Of a DNA stretch of 30,772 nt, positions 19,901-28,676 are shown in pieces. Below the pieces are notes generated by a model. It made no database searches, was not told the DNA's origin, and saw only the letters and a program-made list of their open reading frames with translations. The DNA lies in the IMG/VR virus record IMGVR_UViG_3300035070_001783, positions 1 to 30,772 of that record. One strand, given 5' to 3'. The position numbers and the translations under genes are program-made. Origin of the DNA: a virus. Every line of letters begins with the position of its first letter. Position 1 is the first letter of the stretch.

Positions 19901-20886
19901 TGTGCACCTAATGCCCCAATAACACCAGCCGCATGAGCATAATCTTCAGGTGTTGGGAGTTCCCCTTCCATCAAAGGAGCTATCGTACCAAACTCTGCTG
20001 TCTCTACAGCCTTTACTGCTATCTCCTGTGTAGCCTTACTAAGATTAGGTTTAAGAACAGACCTCACTACTGGTGCACTACCTGCTGTAACAGCACCAAG
20101 GACTGCACCCTTAGATGCATTCTTTATATTCATCATAAGATCAAACTCTTGATTAGGGTCAGCAATCTGACCAAGACTAGATTGTAAACCACTATAAAAT
20201 CCAAGATTTAAACCACCTACTGCTCCAGCTTGTATTGCCTGATGAACTACTCTAGGTGCAACTTTTTCAATAATCTCATCAGCTTTTTTAAATCCAATAC
20301 CACCATAAACACCCAACCTTGTCTTTGCTTGCTCTCGTGTTTCTTTAGATATTATCTGCTTTACAAGGTCATCACTAACACTAACACCCTTACCTAAGTT
20401 TGATTGTAGTGCTTTCTTAACTGCTGCTTTTGTTGCAGACTTAGCTGCTACTCCACCTACTCCACCAGTAGCAATCATTAACCCTACGTCTGCTGGTTGT
20501 AAAAAAGAAACTAAGGTAGAACCAATATCTTCTAATAAATTTGGATTATAATTTTTTAAATCAAACTTTTCATTACCAGTAGCTATACGTTCTGTCAAAC
20601 CAGTTATACTTTGATTGTACCCAGCTTTTACCCAGTCTGGTAACCAATCTCCGGGTATAAAACCATAAAGATTCTCATCTTCTTTAGATGTTTTATATGA
20701 ATTGTTTTGATCTTCTACTGCTTTATAGTAGGAATCTATATCAAATAGATTATTGTCAAAGCTAGACTTCTCGTTTAAATAATCACCAGTTGTTTGCACT
20801 TTAGCAATAGTAGATTCACTAGCATTATCATCTAGCCCTTCTATTGTGTTGCTAAATAAACTATATATCCTAGTTGATTCAGGCAT
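16972..20886 (-). CDS. Large internal virion / DNA-ejection protein (1304 aa)
   Basis: Size matches T7 gp16-class ejection proteins (~1,300 aa), though no lytic transglycosylase motif is visible. Near the N-terminus PGDWLPDWVKAGYNQSITGL is followed by a Gly/Ala-rich hydrophobic stretch (about 120-160) and further ones near 220-270 and 315-335 that could insert in membranes. Long Lys/Glu helical regions follow. A conserved-looking segment VDFQIGTKIGLGFATIPNLT lies near 900. Probably released with the DNA to build a trans-envelope channel. Last gene of the late run. Start at 20886 lacks a clear ribosome site but follows the previous stop by 6 bases. Confidence 0.7.
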   Translation of the reverse strand: MPESTRIYSLFSNTIEGLDDNASESTIAKVQTTGDYLNEKSSFDNNLFDIDSYYKAVEDQNNSYKTSKEDENLYGFIPGDWLPDWVKAGYNQSITGLTERIATGNEKFDLKNYNPNLLEDIGSTLVSFLQPADVGLMIATGGVGGVAAKSATKAAVKKALQSNLGKGVSVSDDLVKQIISKETREQAKTRLGVYGGIGFKKADEIIEKVAPRVVHQAIQAGAVGGLNLGFYSGLQSSLGQIADPNQEFDLMMNIKNASKGAVLGAVTAGSAPVVRSVLKPNLSKATQEIAVKAVETAEFGTIAPLMEGELPTPEDYAHAAGVIGALGAQRYATSKITKGYKKIKEAKKEVALSAEQGAKIFGEMETSIAKSKEVYTDINGVKVKDVIFDSQKTTTAKTNIQGGIERKVLEQDIVKFKDVKTNEQLKPITFAEFQSRGFTRSGGKYTPEALQKKRVNAIFSIQKELNLDNNRFRTEAGKIVKSEIKSGSPEKIVKSMTPAQQLKFLDAMRKEAVVVNLAKTLKANGWETTMIPDRPLSDYHGIKLLDRSGKRLQTSLSPELQKRIDNFDKRYMTLMADLNKRYTDVGLFPEGMAKFKEAVSTKQKDKASQNAIELGRKLQDPKFANDPEVRKYREILDDMWNIAQKAGVDLGKREEFYFPRIVKQNVLKIFANDLGKLREKNPQLFTESANYNKPEFQKVIGEIVSKGKLSKEMKDALYEMAGISKELTREQVPDFDVRISSAFKTINNTTNTQFYNIAKNLEIARKAKNLPESILETDARVVLSKYAHQFSRRVAEVENFGRYGEFWKASLDVLSKSAQKERTGSKKQRILKEEHDVIDRLYKISTNRIELDSSYNWKSPKARKLWSDVVDFQIGTKIGLGFATIPNLTQISISTAVKTGYYPVIKGIYKLSTSKEYRDQVAKSGVSNISIYQSLAGLNPNDSFMGRFAEGATWLSGFKKINQINSLVSAASAKEFINMLQPIAQGKGTGKFKLRREWARKNLADLDINNINKITDRQKAEAMYKFARDTQLQRNILEEPLVFNDPRFRPLFLFKKFGYKQFNWIRGQLGNELKRGNVFPMLRLASAGLLGGEFVSLARDKLASFYAGEEVYNENEKFINYGNLKDVAFGHKKIDSLINTDRMTWGDALDRFASVGAMGVSMDIVAAENTIRAIEFAGKPAVVQDFDKIWDAMTRTWVNLEEYGGLGALQRMPKYIAPIFGTVPRRLAQRIEPKGQKESYTKYRKGLTRSRILDYLIEGDSIRATRLIKNWNRSFPNNPILYDDVGVSEITDRILKKAKKKINP

Positions 20887-20892
20887 GCCATA

Positions 20893-22593
20893 TTAATTTT
20901 GTGGTACTCTAACACCAGATGGTGCATCAGCTCTTATAGGTGCTATTGCTCTTATTAAGTTTTCTACAGCAGAACCAGTTTCCTGTTGTTCTTCAGGTTT
21001 GGATTCAAACCTAGCTAATATATCACGACTAATTTCATCTATTTTTTGCACATCTTCAGATTGTTTTACAAGTCTAGCACCGCCTTTTGCTCTAACCCAC
21101 CTCTGATTTAATGGATTGTCTTTGACAAGTTTGGTTAATCTTTTTATTTGTTCTGCATAAGATTTTGTTTTAGGTATTGCTTTTAAAGCTGTTTGTGCAT
21201 CTTTTATAGTTTGATCCCTCTCTGCAAGCTTACTATTTTCAGCCGCAATAGCTACATCAATATCACCACCATAATAAAACTGAGTATCTTTTGGGTTTTG
21301 CATACCACCAGCAGTTGCTCTTTGTTCAGCACCAGACTCTGATATAGTTTGTTCAGCTTGGTCTGTAACTCTTTCAAAATACTCTGGAGTAAACTCTTGC
21401 TTTGGGGGTAATTTAAATGCTCTAGCACCGGGGTCTATACCAAAACCAGTTTCGCCTGTCTGCTCTCTTTCTTGACCTGCAACACTAAGCCTTTCTCTTA
21501 AACCTGCAAATATACCAGATGGAGGTTTTGGAGTCCCTATATCAGTTTCTTTTAACTCACTAAAAGCACCTAACATTTCTTGTGCTTTTTTATATTCATC
21601 TGAATCTTCTGTAGCAGATGCTAGTGTATACATAGCCTCAGCTTGTTCTTCCATACTTAAAGCAGAACTAGGACTATCTGGCAGTTGAGACTGTATTAAT
21701 TGATCGGATGTATATAAAGATTCAGGGTCGTAATTAGGAGCTAAAGAACCACGACCTTCACCATATAAAACTGGTACTTCCTCACCCGGTAATTCATTTA
21801 CTGGTTCAGTTATTTTATATGCAGCATCGAGTTTTTTAATTTCTCCAGAAAATCTATTGACATCCCTAGTTAAGCTCCTTACTTCATCAGTAGGGTTAAT
21901 ACCACTTTCAGATAAAGTTTTTAATAAACCAGCACTATCTTCAAAATCCCTACCTCTAATATCAACACCTAAATCTGCGTAAGCTTTTACTAATGCATTC
22001 TCAGATTGTAAATATAACTTATTAAAGTTTTCATATTTAGTTTTATCAGATTGACTCATAGACCTCATACCAGTTCTTCTCTGAGTATCAAATCTTTTTT
22101 TAGAGTTTACTAATGTATCGTACCCAAACTTATCTCTTTCTGATAACATTTCAATATCTTCAGGACTAATATCTTTTGCTATTTTATCATAGTCAAAATA
22201 AGTTGCTTCTGTACCTAGGTTTTGAACTTGATTTATTTTATCTCTTAATCCAGACAATGTATTGCTTTGATTCTCTATCATAGAAGCAAATGACATTGAA
22301 TCATCTTCATAACCATATTGATCTGCAACTTTTTTCATATTTGCATAATCATATTTACCTAACCTTGATAATATTCTATCATAATCAGCTCTATTATCTC
22401 TTTCTTGTTGCCTCTTCACAGAGTCATCATATCTCTTATCAGCTAATTCTTGCTTTTGTAATTGTAATTGATTTTGTTGATACTGAGTTACATAACCCGG
22501 TATCGCATTAAGAAAGTCAGCTAGGGGAGTATCATAAGTCCCTGCTGGCATTGATTGCCTTCTACTATATATACTTCTTCTTCCGTTAGCCAT
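20893..22593 (-). CDS. Internal virion protein, coiled-coil (566 aa)
   Basis: Gln/Arg/Asp-rich helical chain. Residues 35-75 (QQNQLQLQKQELADKRYDD and on) and 220-260 are coiled-coil-like. The middle is Pro/Gly/Ser-rich and flexible. No enzymatic motif. AAAGG lies about 8 bases before ATG 22593. Position between the NTase-like gene and the ejection protein suggests an internal core or ejection partner, like T7 gp15 in place though not visibly in sequence. Confidence 0.6.
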   Translation of the reverse strand: MANGRRSIYSRRQSMPAGTYDTPLADFLNAIPGYVTQYQQNQLQLQKQELADKRYDDSVKRQQERDNRADYDRILSRLGKYDYANMKKVADQYGYEDDSMSFASMIENQSNTLSGLRDKINQVQNLGTEATYFDYDKIAKDISPEDIEMLSERDKFGYDTLVNSKKRFDTQRRTGMRSMSQSDKTKYENFNKLYLQSENALVKAYADLGVDIRGRDFEDSAGLLKTLSESGINPTDEVRSLTRDVNRFSGEIKKLDAAYKITEPVNELPGEEVPVLYGEGRGSLAPNYDPESLYTSDQLIQSQLPDSPSSALSMEEQAEAMYTLASATEDSDEYKKAQEMLGAFSELKETDIGTPKPPSGIFAGLRERLSVAGQEREQTGETGFGIDPGARAFKLPPKQEFTPEYFERVTDQAEQTISESGAEQRATAGGMQNPKDTQFYYGGDIDVAIAAENSKLAERDQTIKDAQTALKAIPKTKSYAEQIKRLTKLVKDNPLNQRWVRAKGGARLVKQSEDVQKIDEISRDILARFESKPEEQQETGSAVENLIRAIAPIRADAPSGVRVPQN

Positions 22594-22595
22594 AA

Positions 22596-23084
22596 CTATG
22601 CCTTTAGTAAAATTGGTTTACTTTTATAGATTCTTTTCATTTGTTTTTTAGTTGGATACGTTTTTTTAAATTGATATAAATTAGGATAAATTTCTACAGA
22701 ATTAGTCCAGTCAGTAATAACCTTACCATCTTGAACTATTCGATTACCTACAACAGTTTTTAAAACCTCTATTTCTTTTTTATTATTACTATAATCAAGA
22801 GGTTTTATATTCCAATGACAGATATCAACAAAAATATTATTATCAATACCTATTTTTATAGCACTTAACATAATATCATGCAACTCTTTAAAATTAAAAC
22901 TATTATTTAAAACAATATCTATATCTTTAGTTTCCCAATCTTCTCTAAAACCACTCGCTAACCAAACATTATACTTATTAATATTTTTTAATTTAAAAAA
23001 CTTATCTTTCCAAATATTAAACTTATCCATTGTGGGTGGTTTAAGATTACAATCAAACTCGTAATTACCGTATTGCCAAATCAT
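22596..23084 (-). CDS. Nucleotidyltransferase-fold protein in the virion module (162 aa)
   Basis: WLASGFREDWETKDIDIVLN (41-60) carries the SG and D54-I-D56 of the polymerase-beta-like NTase fold, and FVDICHW (85-91) supplies a third carboxylate, D87. This complete minimal triad suggests a catalytically able enzyme that transfers a nucleotide to a protein, RNA or small molecule. The C-terminal half is basic. TAATG links it to the preceding virion gene, so it is expressed late and perhaps packaged. Target unknown. Similar short NTases exist in antitoxin systems (MNT) and scattered phages. Confidence 0.68.
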   Translation of the reverse strand: MIWQYGNYEFDCNLKPPTMDKFNIWKDKFFKLKNINKYNVWLASGFREDWETKDIDIVLNNSFNFKELHDIMLSAIKIGIDNNIFVDICHWNIKPLDYSNNKKEIEVLKTVVGNRIVQDGKVITDWTNSVEIYPNLYQFKKTYPTKKQMKRIYKSKPILLKA

Positions 23085-24328
23085 TAACTGCCACCGTACC
23101 CATCATTACCATCATCGTACTGAGCTCTCTGGTCTTCATCGTACATATACTGATTAATCCAGCTATTACCATCCCAATAATAAGTTTTACCATCAAATGA
23201 ATACGTAGCACCAGTAGTAGAAGCTACAGGGGGATTCCAATTAGGATTATCAGTTGGGACATAATCTTGTGCAACTCTTTGTTTTCCAAATTCAGCACCA
23301 CCAGCTACTAAATCAGCAGCAGTACCTAGTGTTTGTGATTCAAATGCTTTTTGTGATTGCTCTGTAACATCACCAATCATATCTTGACCAGCACCTATAG
23401 CAGAAGTTGCCGCTCTTTGTTTAGCACCAAATCCACCGCCAGTACTAGATAGCCCCATACCACCAGTCATAGACATTAAACTTTGCTCTGCACCTGTTTT
23501 AGCTTGTTGTATTTGTGTAGGGTCGAATGATTGAAACAAAGCTAATTGATCTTCAGTTGGATCTAAACCTTGCTGTTGTAAAATATCTTGAGCTGTAAAT
23601 CCACCAGTTTGATAACCCGCTAAACCACCATCTTCAAACAAATTTAATAGTGGTTGGTTATAGCCCGGAAAAATCGGAGAAGAACCACCAGAAAAATTAG
23701 AAGAACTTGAAAAACTACTACCTACTAAGTTAGGTTTACTGCCAAATGGTAAGGGACTTGCACCTAAGTCAGAAAACAAAGAACTTGTATCAGCTACAGA
23801 AGCAGCTACTGGAGCTACTCCCCCTGTCGAAGGTAATGTTCTAAGCTTCCCACCTACCTTACCATACATACCACCACCGGGTGATAAACCAGCAGTTAAA
23901 GCCGTTTGAAGACCAGAGACTAAAGCTCTTTCACCCATACCTCTAGTATAGTCACGACTAGCTTGATTTACATCTCTAAAAGCTTGTTGTCCATATACAG
24001 TCCCAGAACTATCATATTTTTTAGATTTACCCGCACCTAAACCTTCACCTGCCCTTTTTCCTAATCCAGCACCTAAACCAGCGGCTAAAGCTAAACTTAA
24101 TCCACCTGTAGCAGGAGCAAGAGCTGCACCTAATAACCCACCAGCAAGACTACCAAGGCTACCAAACAAACCACCTCTTTTTTGCCTTCTAGCTTCTGAC
24201 CTCTGCTGTCTTTCTAACTTTTTTATATCTGATTGTCTTTGTAAAGCCCTAGCAAGAGCAGCTCCACCAGCAGAACTAGCTTGCCCTCCAGTCTGCATCA
24301 TGTTTAATAAATTATTTGGATTGTTCAT
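23084..24328 (-). CDS. Gly/Ala-rich internal virion protein (414 aa)
   Basis: After a short Arg/Gln helix (about 25-50) comes a Gly-zipper-like hydrophobic stretch (GSLGSLAGGLLGAALAPATG and on, 55-92), apt to cross or disturb membranes. The rest is Gly/Ser/Gln-rich and low-complexity, ending with Tyr/Asn/Asp motifs. AAAGGA before ATG. It fits a gp14-type ejection protein (amphipathic, ejected first), by analogy of composition and order. Confidence 0.6.
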   Translation of the reverse strand: MNNPNNLLNMMQTGGQASSAGGAALARALQRQSDIKKLERQQRSEARRQKRGGLFGSLGSLAGGLLGAALAPATGGLSLALAAGLGAGLGKRAGEGLGAGKSKKYDSSGTVYGQQAFRDVNQASRDYTRGMGERALVSGLQTALTAGLSPGGGMYGKVGGKLRTLPSTGGVAPVAASVADTSSLFSDLGASPLPFGSKPNLVGSSFSSSSNFSGGSSPIFPGYNQPLLNLFEDGGLAGYQTGGFTAQDILQQQGLDPTEDQLALFQSFDPTQIQQAKTGAEQSLMSMTGGMGLSSTGGGFGAKQRAATSAIGAGQDMIGDVTEQSQKAFESQTLGTAADLVAGGAEFGKQRVAQDYVPTDNPNWNPPVASTTGATYSFDGKTYYWDGNSWINQYMYDEDQRAQYDDGNDGYGGS

Positions 24329-24375
24329 GGTAAAATTCCTTTGAATTTAAGAATAAATATGTTATAACACACATA
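24329..24375 (-). other. Short leader within the late run
   Basis: 47 bases before the Gly/Ala-rich gene, with AAAGGA. No promoter of the GGAACT family and no terminator seen. It is one of few real gaps in the late run. Confidence 0.35.
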
Positions 24376-25071
24376 TTAAATAAGTATTTCTGTTTTCCAA
24401 ACCGATGTGATTTTCCATACTATTGTACCTCCATAATCCGAAACTGCCTCAATAGAAATACCGCAATTATCACCCATTTCAAATTTAGGATTATTATCAA
24501 AATCCGACTCGTTTACAACAAAAAAAGTATCTCCTGCTAAATCAGGTAGGTAAGTAGCTCTTGAAACTACATCAGCTACAGCATCACCATCATCCATCTT
24601 GTATAATTTAACAGCTAAATTAGCACTTGGGTTTGAAGTTATAGCCGAAGCTCTAAACATTATTTTATTTAATGTCATTGAATAAGGAGCTAAAAAAGAA
24701 GTTGAAACCCCTGTTAAATCAGATCCTTGTTTTATTCCAAACCAAGGTAAAAATGTTTCATCTGTATTAATGTCTACTTGCATATTATGTGGAATAATTT
24801 TATAACTTGTTATTTTAGATTTAACATCTAAAGTATCTACAGTTAAAGCACCACCTACATTTAAATCTTTGTTTACAGTATAGTTATTATCAGTATCCAT
24901 GTAAGATACCCATAACCTACCTTTTTCTTTTCTATATCTTTCTAGTCTGTTAGACTTAGATATATATATAGCTTCTTGACCTTCTCTAAGTGAGTTAACA
25001 GATGGCTGTGATTTAACTACCTGTATCTTATCTTGTTTAGAATTTTGTGTTCTTCTTGCTTCTCTAATCAT
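24376..25071 (-). CDS. Virion-associated protein with fibre-like core (231 aa)
   Basis: The N-terminus is basic. Residues 28-60 (GQEAIYISKSNRLERYRKEK) form an SH3-like strand pair seen in phage appendage proteins. Then KDLNVGGALTVDTLDVKSKI is the short beta repeat typical of fibre shafts. The C-terminal 150 residues are a beta-rich domain of unknown type. Probably a small tail-fibre or adaptor protein. TAATG coupling to the large tail gene. Confidence 0.58.
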   Translation of the reverse strand: MIREARRTQNSKQDKIQVVKSQPSVNSLREGQEAIYISKSNRLERYRKEKGRLWVSYMDTDNNYTVNKDLNVGGALTVDTLDVKSKITSYKIIPHNMQVDINTDETFLPWFGIKQGSDLTGVSTSFLAPYSMTLNKIMFRASAITSNPSANLAVKLYKMDDGDAVADVVSRATYLPDLAGDTFFVVNESDFDNNPKFEMGDNCGISIEAVSDYGGTIVWKITSVWKTEILI

Positions 25072-27665
25072 TAGCCAGATCTTTTATATATTTCTCTGTA
25101 TTCAATACTTATATCGTTTATTTCTACATTCCTAGAGTTTGAACTAGTATCAAGCTTTACAGATATTTTATTACAAGTAACAGGAGAACTAGGAGTTAGT
25201 TTTACCGTAGCATAATTAGTAGCATTTGTAGCTACAGTACCACTTAATGCATGTGATGTACCATCATCTTCTTCTAAAGTAAAATAACCTGTTAATGCAT
25301 CATTTGATTTATAAGTAACATATACTGCATATATTTTTTTTACCCTAGATGCATTACCAAAATCAAAATCTTTTGTTTGAAACAATGCATTTGATACAGC
25401 TTGAAAAGATCTATGTACTTGATAGAATTTTGTACGATTACCGCCATCGTCTTCTATAGTGCCCACTAAAACATTTGGAGTGTCAGAAAAACTAGTATCT
25501 ACTACATTTGTAATGTTGTCATGTGCAAAATCTTTTAAAAATGTAAAGTTACCCTTCTTTAAATCATACATATAAGCATCACCATCACCACCACAATTCT
25601 TAATTACATATATTAAGCTAGTAGCTTCATCATATATAATCATTGAGTTTGTAGATACGAAGGTATACCAAGTATTGTCATCTATTTTATTTTCTGATAA
25701 GTCTCTTATCTGAGAACCATCATAAAAATATAACCCTTGTTTATTTACCCAAACTACACCATATTGAGTCTTTACAACTGCACCATGAAACTCTACCCCC
25801 ATATAGTTCTTACTATCTTCTAAGAACCAATTAGCATCGCTAGGACTAGATATATTAATAATATCTAAGCTTCTTCTTTTGTAGGCTAATAATCTATCAG
25901 CAAATGATTCTATAGCTGTATACGAATCAGCATCTCCTTTAGCCGCTTCTATAAAATTAAATGAAGGAAAAGTATCCAATCTATTGGGCATAGAATACAT
26001 AATCCTATCAGGAAAATGAGTAACATCTGCTTCACCAGCTAATCCTGATATATTATGTTGTCCCTTATTTTCATCTTTAATTCTAGTATTACAAACAAAT
26101 ACCCTACTATTTGATACTACTGAATCTTTATATGTCTCACCAATACCACCAATATGATTTGAAAAGATATTAGATGGATAACCATTTATAGTTTCGTATG
26201 TTAAGAAACTTAAAGAATCAACATCTAAATATGTTGTTACTGAATCTCCAATATAAAACTCAGAGTTATTAGATGCATACTTCCAAGGTGTAAAATCTCC
26301 AGATAGATCTGTTCTTGCACCTTTTGTAAGGTCAATATCTAATAACAGGTTAAATTCATCATCAGTACCTGACTCTCTAATGTATATTCTACCACCAGAT
26401 ATTCTAGGGTCATAAGCCCCCTTAGCTCCTATTTGTACGCTTAGGCTTTTAAATGCAGTAGCTGATAAAGTTGTATCTAAAGTTGATACAGGTGAATTAT
26501 CTAGTTTATTATAATGACTTAATAAACTTTCTTGATTGCCATCATACACAAATGATTGTGCAAATTCGTATGTTTTTTCTTCTATCAATCCCTCGTTACT
26601 AGAAGAAAAGCATTTTAAATTAAATCCTAGCCCAGCAGTAGGATAAGCTAAAGAAGTACCGCTATCTTTTTCATATTGACCAAATGAAGGTGGTTTAAGG
26701 TCGTTATCTTTTGCATAATAACCACTATACTCATAAGTATATTGATTACCCGGATATGCAAAGTGTTGCCTAGATATCCAACCATACCATTTAACCCTAC
26801 CATTAGTATCTAAATTAGTATCAAAACAACGTATAGAATCTTCTGATTTATGATATAAAACTTTACTATTAGTATTGTCATCATCATAAGATTGCAGTGT
26901 AATAACATCAGTTGTCCATCCACCTTTTTGAGTTGAGTGAACATCTATTTTATGTTCATCAGGATGAGCAAGCAATAATACTTTATCCCCAGAAGGAATA
27001 CCGGATACTACTGCTGTTACATAAAGAATATTATCACCTTCTGCAAGACCACCTAAAGTAGTAGATATCATATTATTTGGAGGTCTATTTAAATACACAA
27101 TATTTGAACCGTTACCACCTACTACTGTATAGATACCATCCATAGACCCAGCAGTTATACTCACTCCACCAGTACCGGAAGTAGAACCAGATATTAATAT
27201 TTCAGTTCCAGTTGGAAACCAATTATGAAGATTAATTTGAGTCCCAGCAGATGCATTACTACCACTATCAGGATTTTGCTTTACATTACCATCACTTTGA
27301 GCAACTAAATAAATTCTTTGAGTTGATGTTACATAAACAAAAGTAAATCCTTGACCGCTACTTGCACTATTACCAGTTATATCTAAAGATCTAGTAACAC
27401 TGTCTGCAACAGCATGATCCGTTTCAAAATAACCCAATCCATAACCAGCTTCTAAATGATCTATATGATCACCAGCGGCTGTTTGATAAGCATCCCCTAG
27501 ATAATTACTAGAGGTCTTCATATTAAATGCACCGCCAATCGCACCTTGTTTTGTAAAGGTTAGATTAGATACATCTGCAACTTCATTATCTGCTATGTCG
27601 GCAGGGTCTTTTAGATTATTCAGTCCCCCTGAAAAATCTTTTATTTGGTATAGCCTTTTTGGCAA
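25071..27665 (-). CDS. Large tail protein, nozzle/tubular type (864 aa)
   Basis: Starts with TTG directly after the preceding stop (GGGGAAAG upstream). No in-frame ATG occurs until about residue 48, after the conserved region, so TTG is accepted. YQIKDFSGGLNNLKDPADIA (6-25) is the N-terminal signature of marine-phage tail proteins comparable to T7 gp12: FSGGLN, then DNEV. The rest is beta-rich with repeated strands and VGVEFHGAVV-like and WVNKQGLYFYDGS segments, as in beta-propeller nozzles. Exact homology to gp12 is inferred. Confidence 0.66.
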   Translation of the reverse strand: MPKRLYQIKDFSGGLNNLKDPADIADNEVADVSNLTFTKQGAIGGAFNMKTSSNYLGDAYQTAAGDHIDHLEAGYGLGYFETDHAVADSVTRSLDITGNSASSGQGFTFVYVTSTQRIYLVAQSDGNVKQNPDSGSNASAGTQINLHNWFPTGTEILISGSTSGTGGVSITAGSMDGIYTVVGGNGSNIVYLNRPPNNMISTTLGGLAEGDNILYVTAVVSGIPSGDKVLLLAHPDEHKIDVHSTQKGGWTTDVITLQSYDDDNTNSKVLYHKSEDSIRCFDTNLDTNGRVKWYGWISRQHFAYPGNQYTYEYSGYYAKDNDLKPPSFGQYEKDSGTSLAYPTAGLGFNLKCFSSSNEGLIEEKTYEFAQSFVYDGNQESLLSHYNKLDNSPVSTLDTTLSATAFKSLSVQIGAKGAYDPRISGGRIYIRESGTDDEFNLLLDIDLTKGARTDLSGDFTPWKYASNNSEFYIGDSVTTYLDVDSLSFLTYETINGYPSNIFSNHIGGIGETYKDSVVSNSRVFVCNTRIKDENKGQHNISGLAGEADVTHFPDRIMYSMPNRLDTFPSFNFIEAAKGDADSYTAIESFADRLLAYKRRSLDIINISSPSDANWFLEDSKNYMGVEFHGAVVKTQYGVVWVNKQGLYFYDGSQIRDLSENKIDDNTWYTFVSTNSMIIYDEATSLIYVIKNCGGDGDAYMYDLKKGNFTFLKDFAHDNITNVVDTSFSDTPNVLVGTIEDDGGNRTKFYQVHRSFQAVSNALFQTKDFDFGNASRVKKIYAVYVTYKSNDALTGYFTLEEDDGTSHALSGTVATNATNYATVKLTPSSPVTCNKISVKLDTSSNSRNVEINDISIEYREIYKRSG

Positions 27666-27899
27666 TTACTTTCCCCATACCATTCTAATTGCTACAGATA
27701 AGATGTCCATGCATTCTTTTGCAATTTCTTGCTTCTCTTTTGCACTAAGTTTACCATCTTTCATAGCTTCATTATATCTTTCAGCTACTTCTTTAAATTC
27801 TTTTAAGATAGGTCTCCACTTTACAGCAACTACACTCATGTAACCACCAATTAAAATAGCAGCCAAATATGCTGCATTACTTAACGATAACCATTCCAT
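27666..27899 (-). CDS. Small membrane protein, holin-like candidate (77 aa)
   Basis: One membrane segment (8-27, SNAAYLAAILIGGYMSVVAV), basic loop, then an amphipathic C-terminal helix (AKECMDILSVAIRMVWGK). The shape is common among phage small membrane proteins near lysis genes. No endolysin is seen nearby, so holin is only a candidate. TAATG overlap with the preceding gene. Confidence 0.52.
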   Translation of the reverse strand: MEWLSLSNAAYLAAILIGGYMSVVAVKWRPILKEFKEVAERYNEAMKDGKLSAKEKQEIAKECMDILSVAIRMVWGK

Positions 27900-28114
27900 T
27901 ATTTTTTCTCCTTTAGTATTTCTTTTATTTCTGCAATGTCTTCCATCATTACATCTAGTTTGTAAGCTATTAATTCTTTATCTGCTTTAAATTCTAATTC
28001 TTTCTTTAGTGCATCTATATCATACTTCATAAAGCCAAATGCCAATGTAACGGCACATATCATAGTAAAGATAGTTATAATATTTTCAACAGATATGTTT
28101 GTATTCAACTTCAC
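27899..28114 (-). CDS. Small membrane/coiled-coil protein, GTG start (71 aa)
   Basis: GTG start overlapping the preceding stop (GTGA). Membrane segment 10-29, then a single charged coiled coil (DIDALKKELEFKADKELIAY and on) to the end. One of four proteins of this plan in the region. Role unknown: holin regulator, spanin-like or virion-associated. Confidence 0.58.
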   Translation of the reverse strand: MKLNTNISVENIITIFTMICAVTLAFGFMKYDIDALKKELEFKADKELIAYKLDVMMEDIAEIKEILKEKK

Positions 28115-28512
28115 GACCTTCTTACTTTTCTTGCTACTTTCTTACTATATTTAGCTTTTTGCTTACCCTTGGCAGAAGCTTGTCTCTTCTTCCTATTGGT
28201 AGCCGCACGCTCAGAGGCACTGAGACTTTTCCTAACTGATTCAGGTAAATAACGACCTCTCTTAGCTCTTGGCTTTTTTTCATCTCCCTTGCTGACATAA
28301 TCCCATTTCTGTTTTGACCATTTAGATAAACTATTACTTGATGATTTAGCACCTTTGTACCCACCACCCTTTTTCTTGTAACGCTTTGTAGCGATCTGAG
28401 CTTTACGAGCAGACCATTGTCCGGGTCTACCCCCAGCACTGCCAGACTTAACAGATGATACAATGCGTTTCCACATTTTTTCATTTGTTTTCTTTGCAGA
28501 TTTAGTAGCCAT
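28111..28512 (-). CDS. DUF5872-like basic protein (133 aa)
   Basis: Extremely basic. GGRPGQWSARKAQIATKRYK (27-46) and a KKGGGYKG end form one unit. LSKWSKQKWDYVSKGDEKKP (62-81), then AKRGRYLPESVRKSLS and a Lys/Arg tail form the second. This is the two-part pattern of DUF5872, seen in phages and giant viruses. Likely binds nucleic acid, maybe packaged with DNA. TAATG start overlap. An alternative reading frame across it (28134-28484) is a shadow. Confidence 0.72.
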   Translation of the reverse strand: MATKSAKKTNEKMWKRIVSSVKSGSAGGRPGQWSARKAQIATKRYKKKGGGYKGAKSSSNSLSKWSKQKWDYVSKGDEKKPRAKRGRYLPESVRKSLSASERAATNRKKRQASAKGKQKAKYSKKVARKVRRS

Positions 28513-28667
28513 TACTTTTTCTTGTGTTTCATTTGCACCTTAAATGATGCCATTAAACTAGCACCTTTATGTGCTTTATAACCACCACTAGGATTCTTCA
28601 TTAACTTAAATCCTCTACCAGCTTTCATCCAGTGATATCCTGCTGGTGCTTTTACTTTCTTATTCAT
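28512..28667 (-). CDS. Small basic protein (51 aa)
   Basis: AGGAG upstream of ATG. VKAPAGYHWMKAGRGFKLMK then HKGASLMASFKVQMKHKKK. The APAGYHWM...G.GFKLM start recurs in marine phage genomes next to the DUF5872 and DUF6321 types. Function unknown, probably nucleic-acid or virion related. Confidence 0.72.
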   Translation of the reverse strand: MNKKVKAPAGYHWMKAGRGFKLMKNPSGGYKAHKGASLMASFKVQMKHKKK

Positions 28668-28676
28668 ACTATTCTC

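Noticed and set aside
28134-28484. 116-codon minus-strand frame
   Set aside because: Shadow in another frame of the DUF5872-like gene, whose product matches a known pattern.
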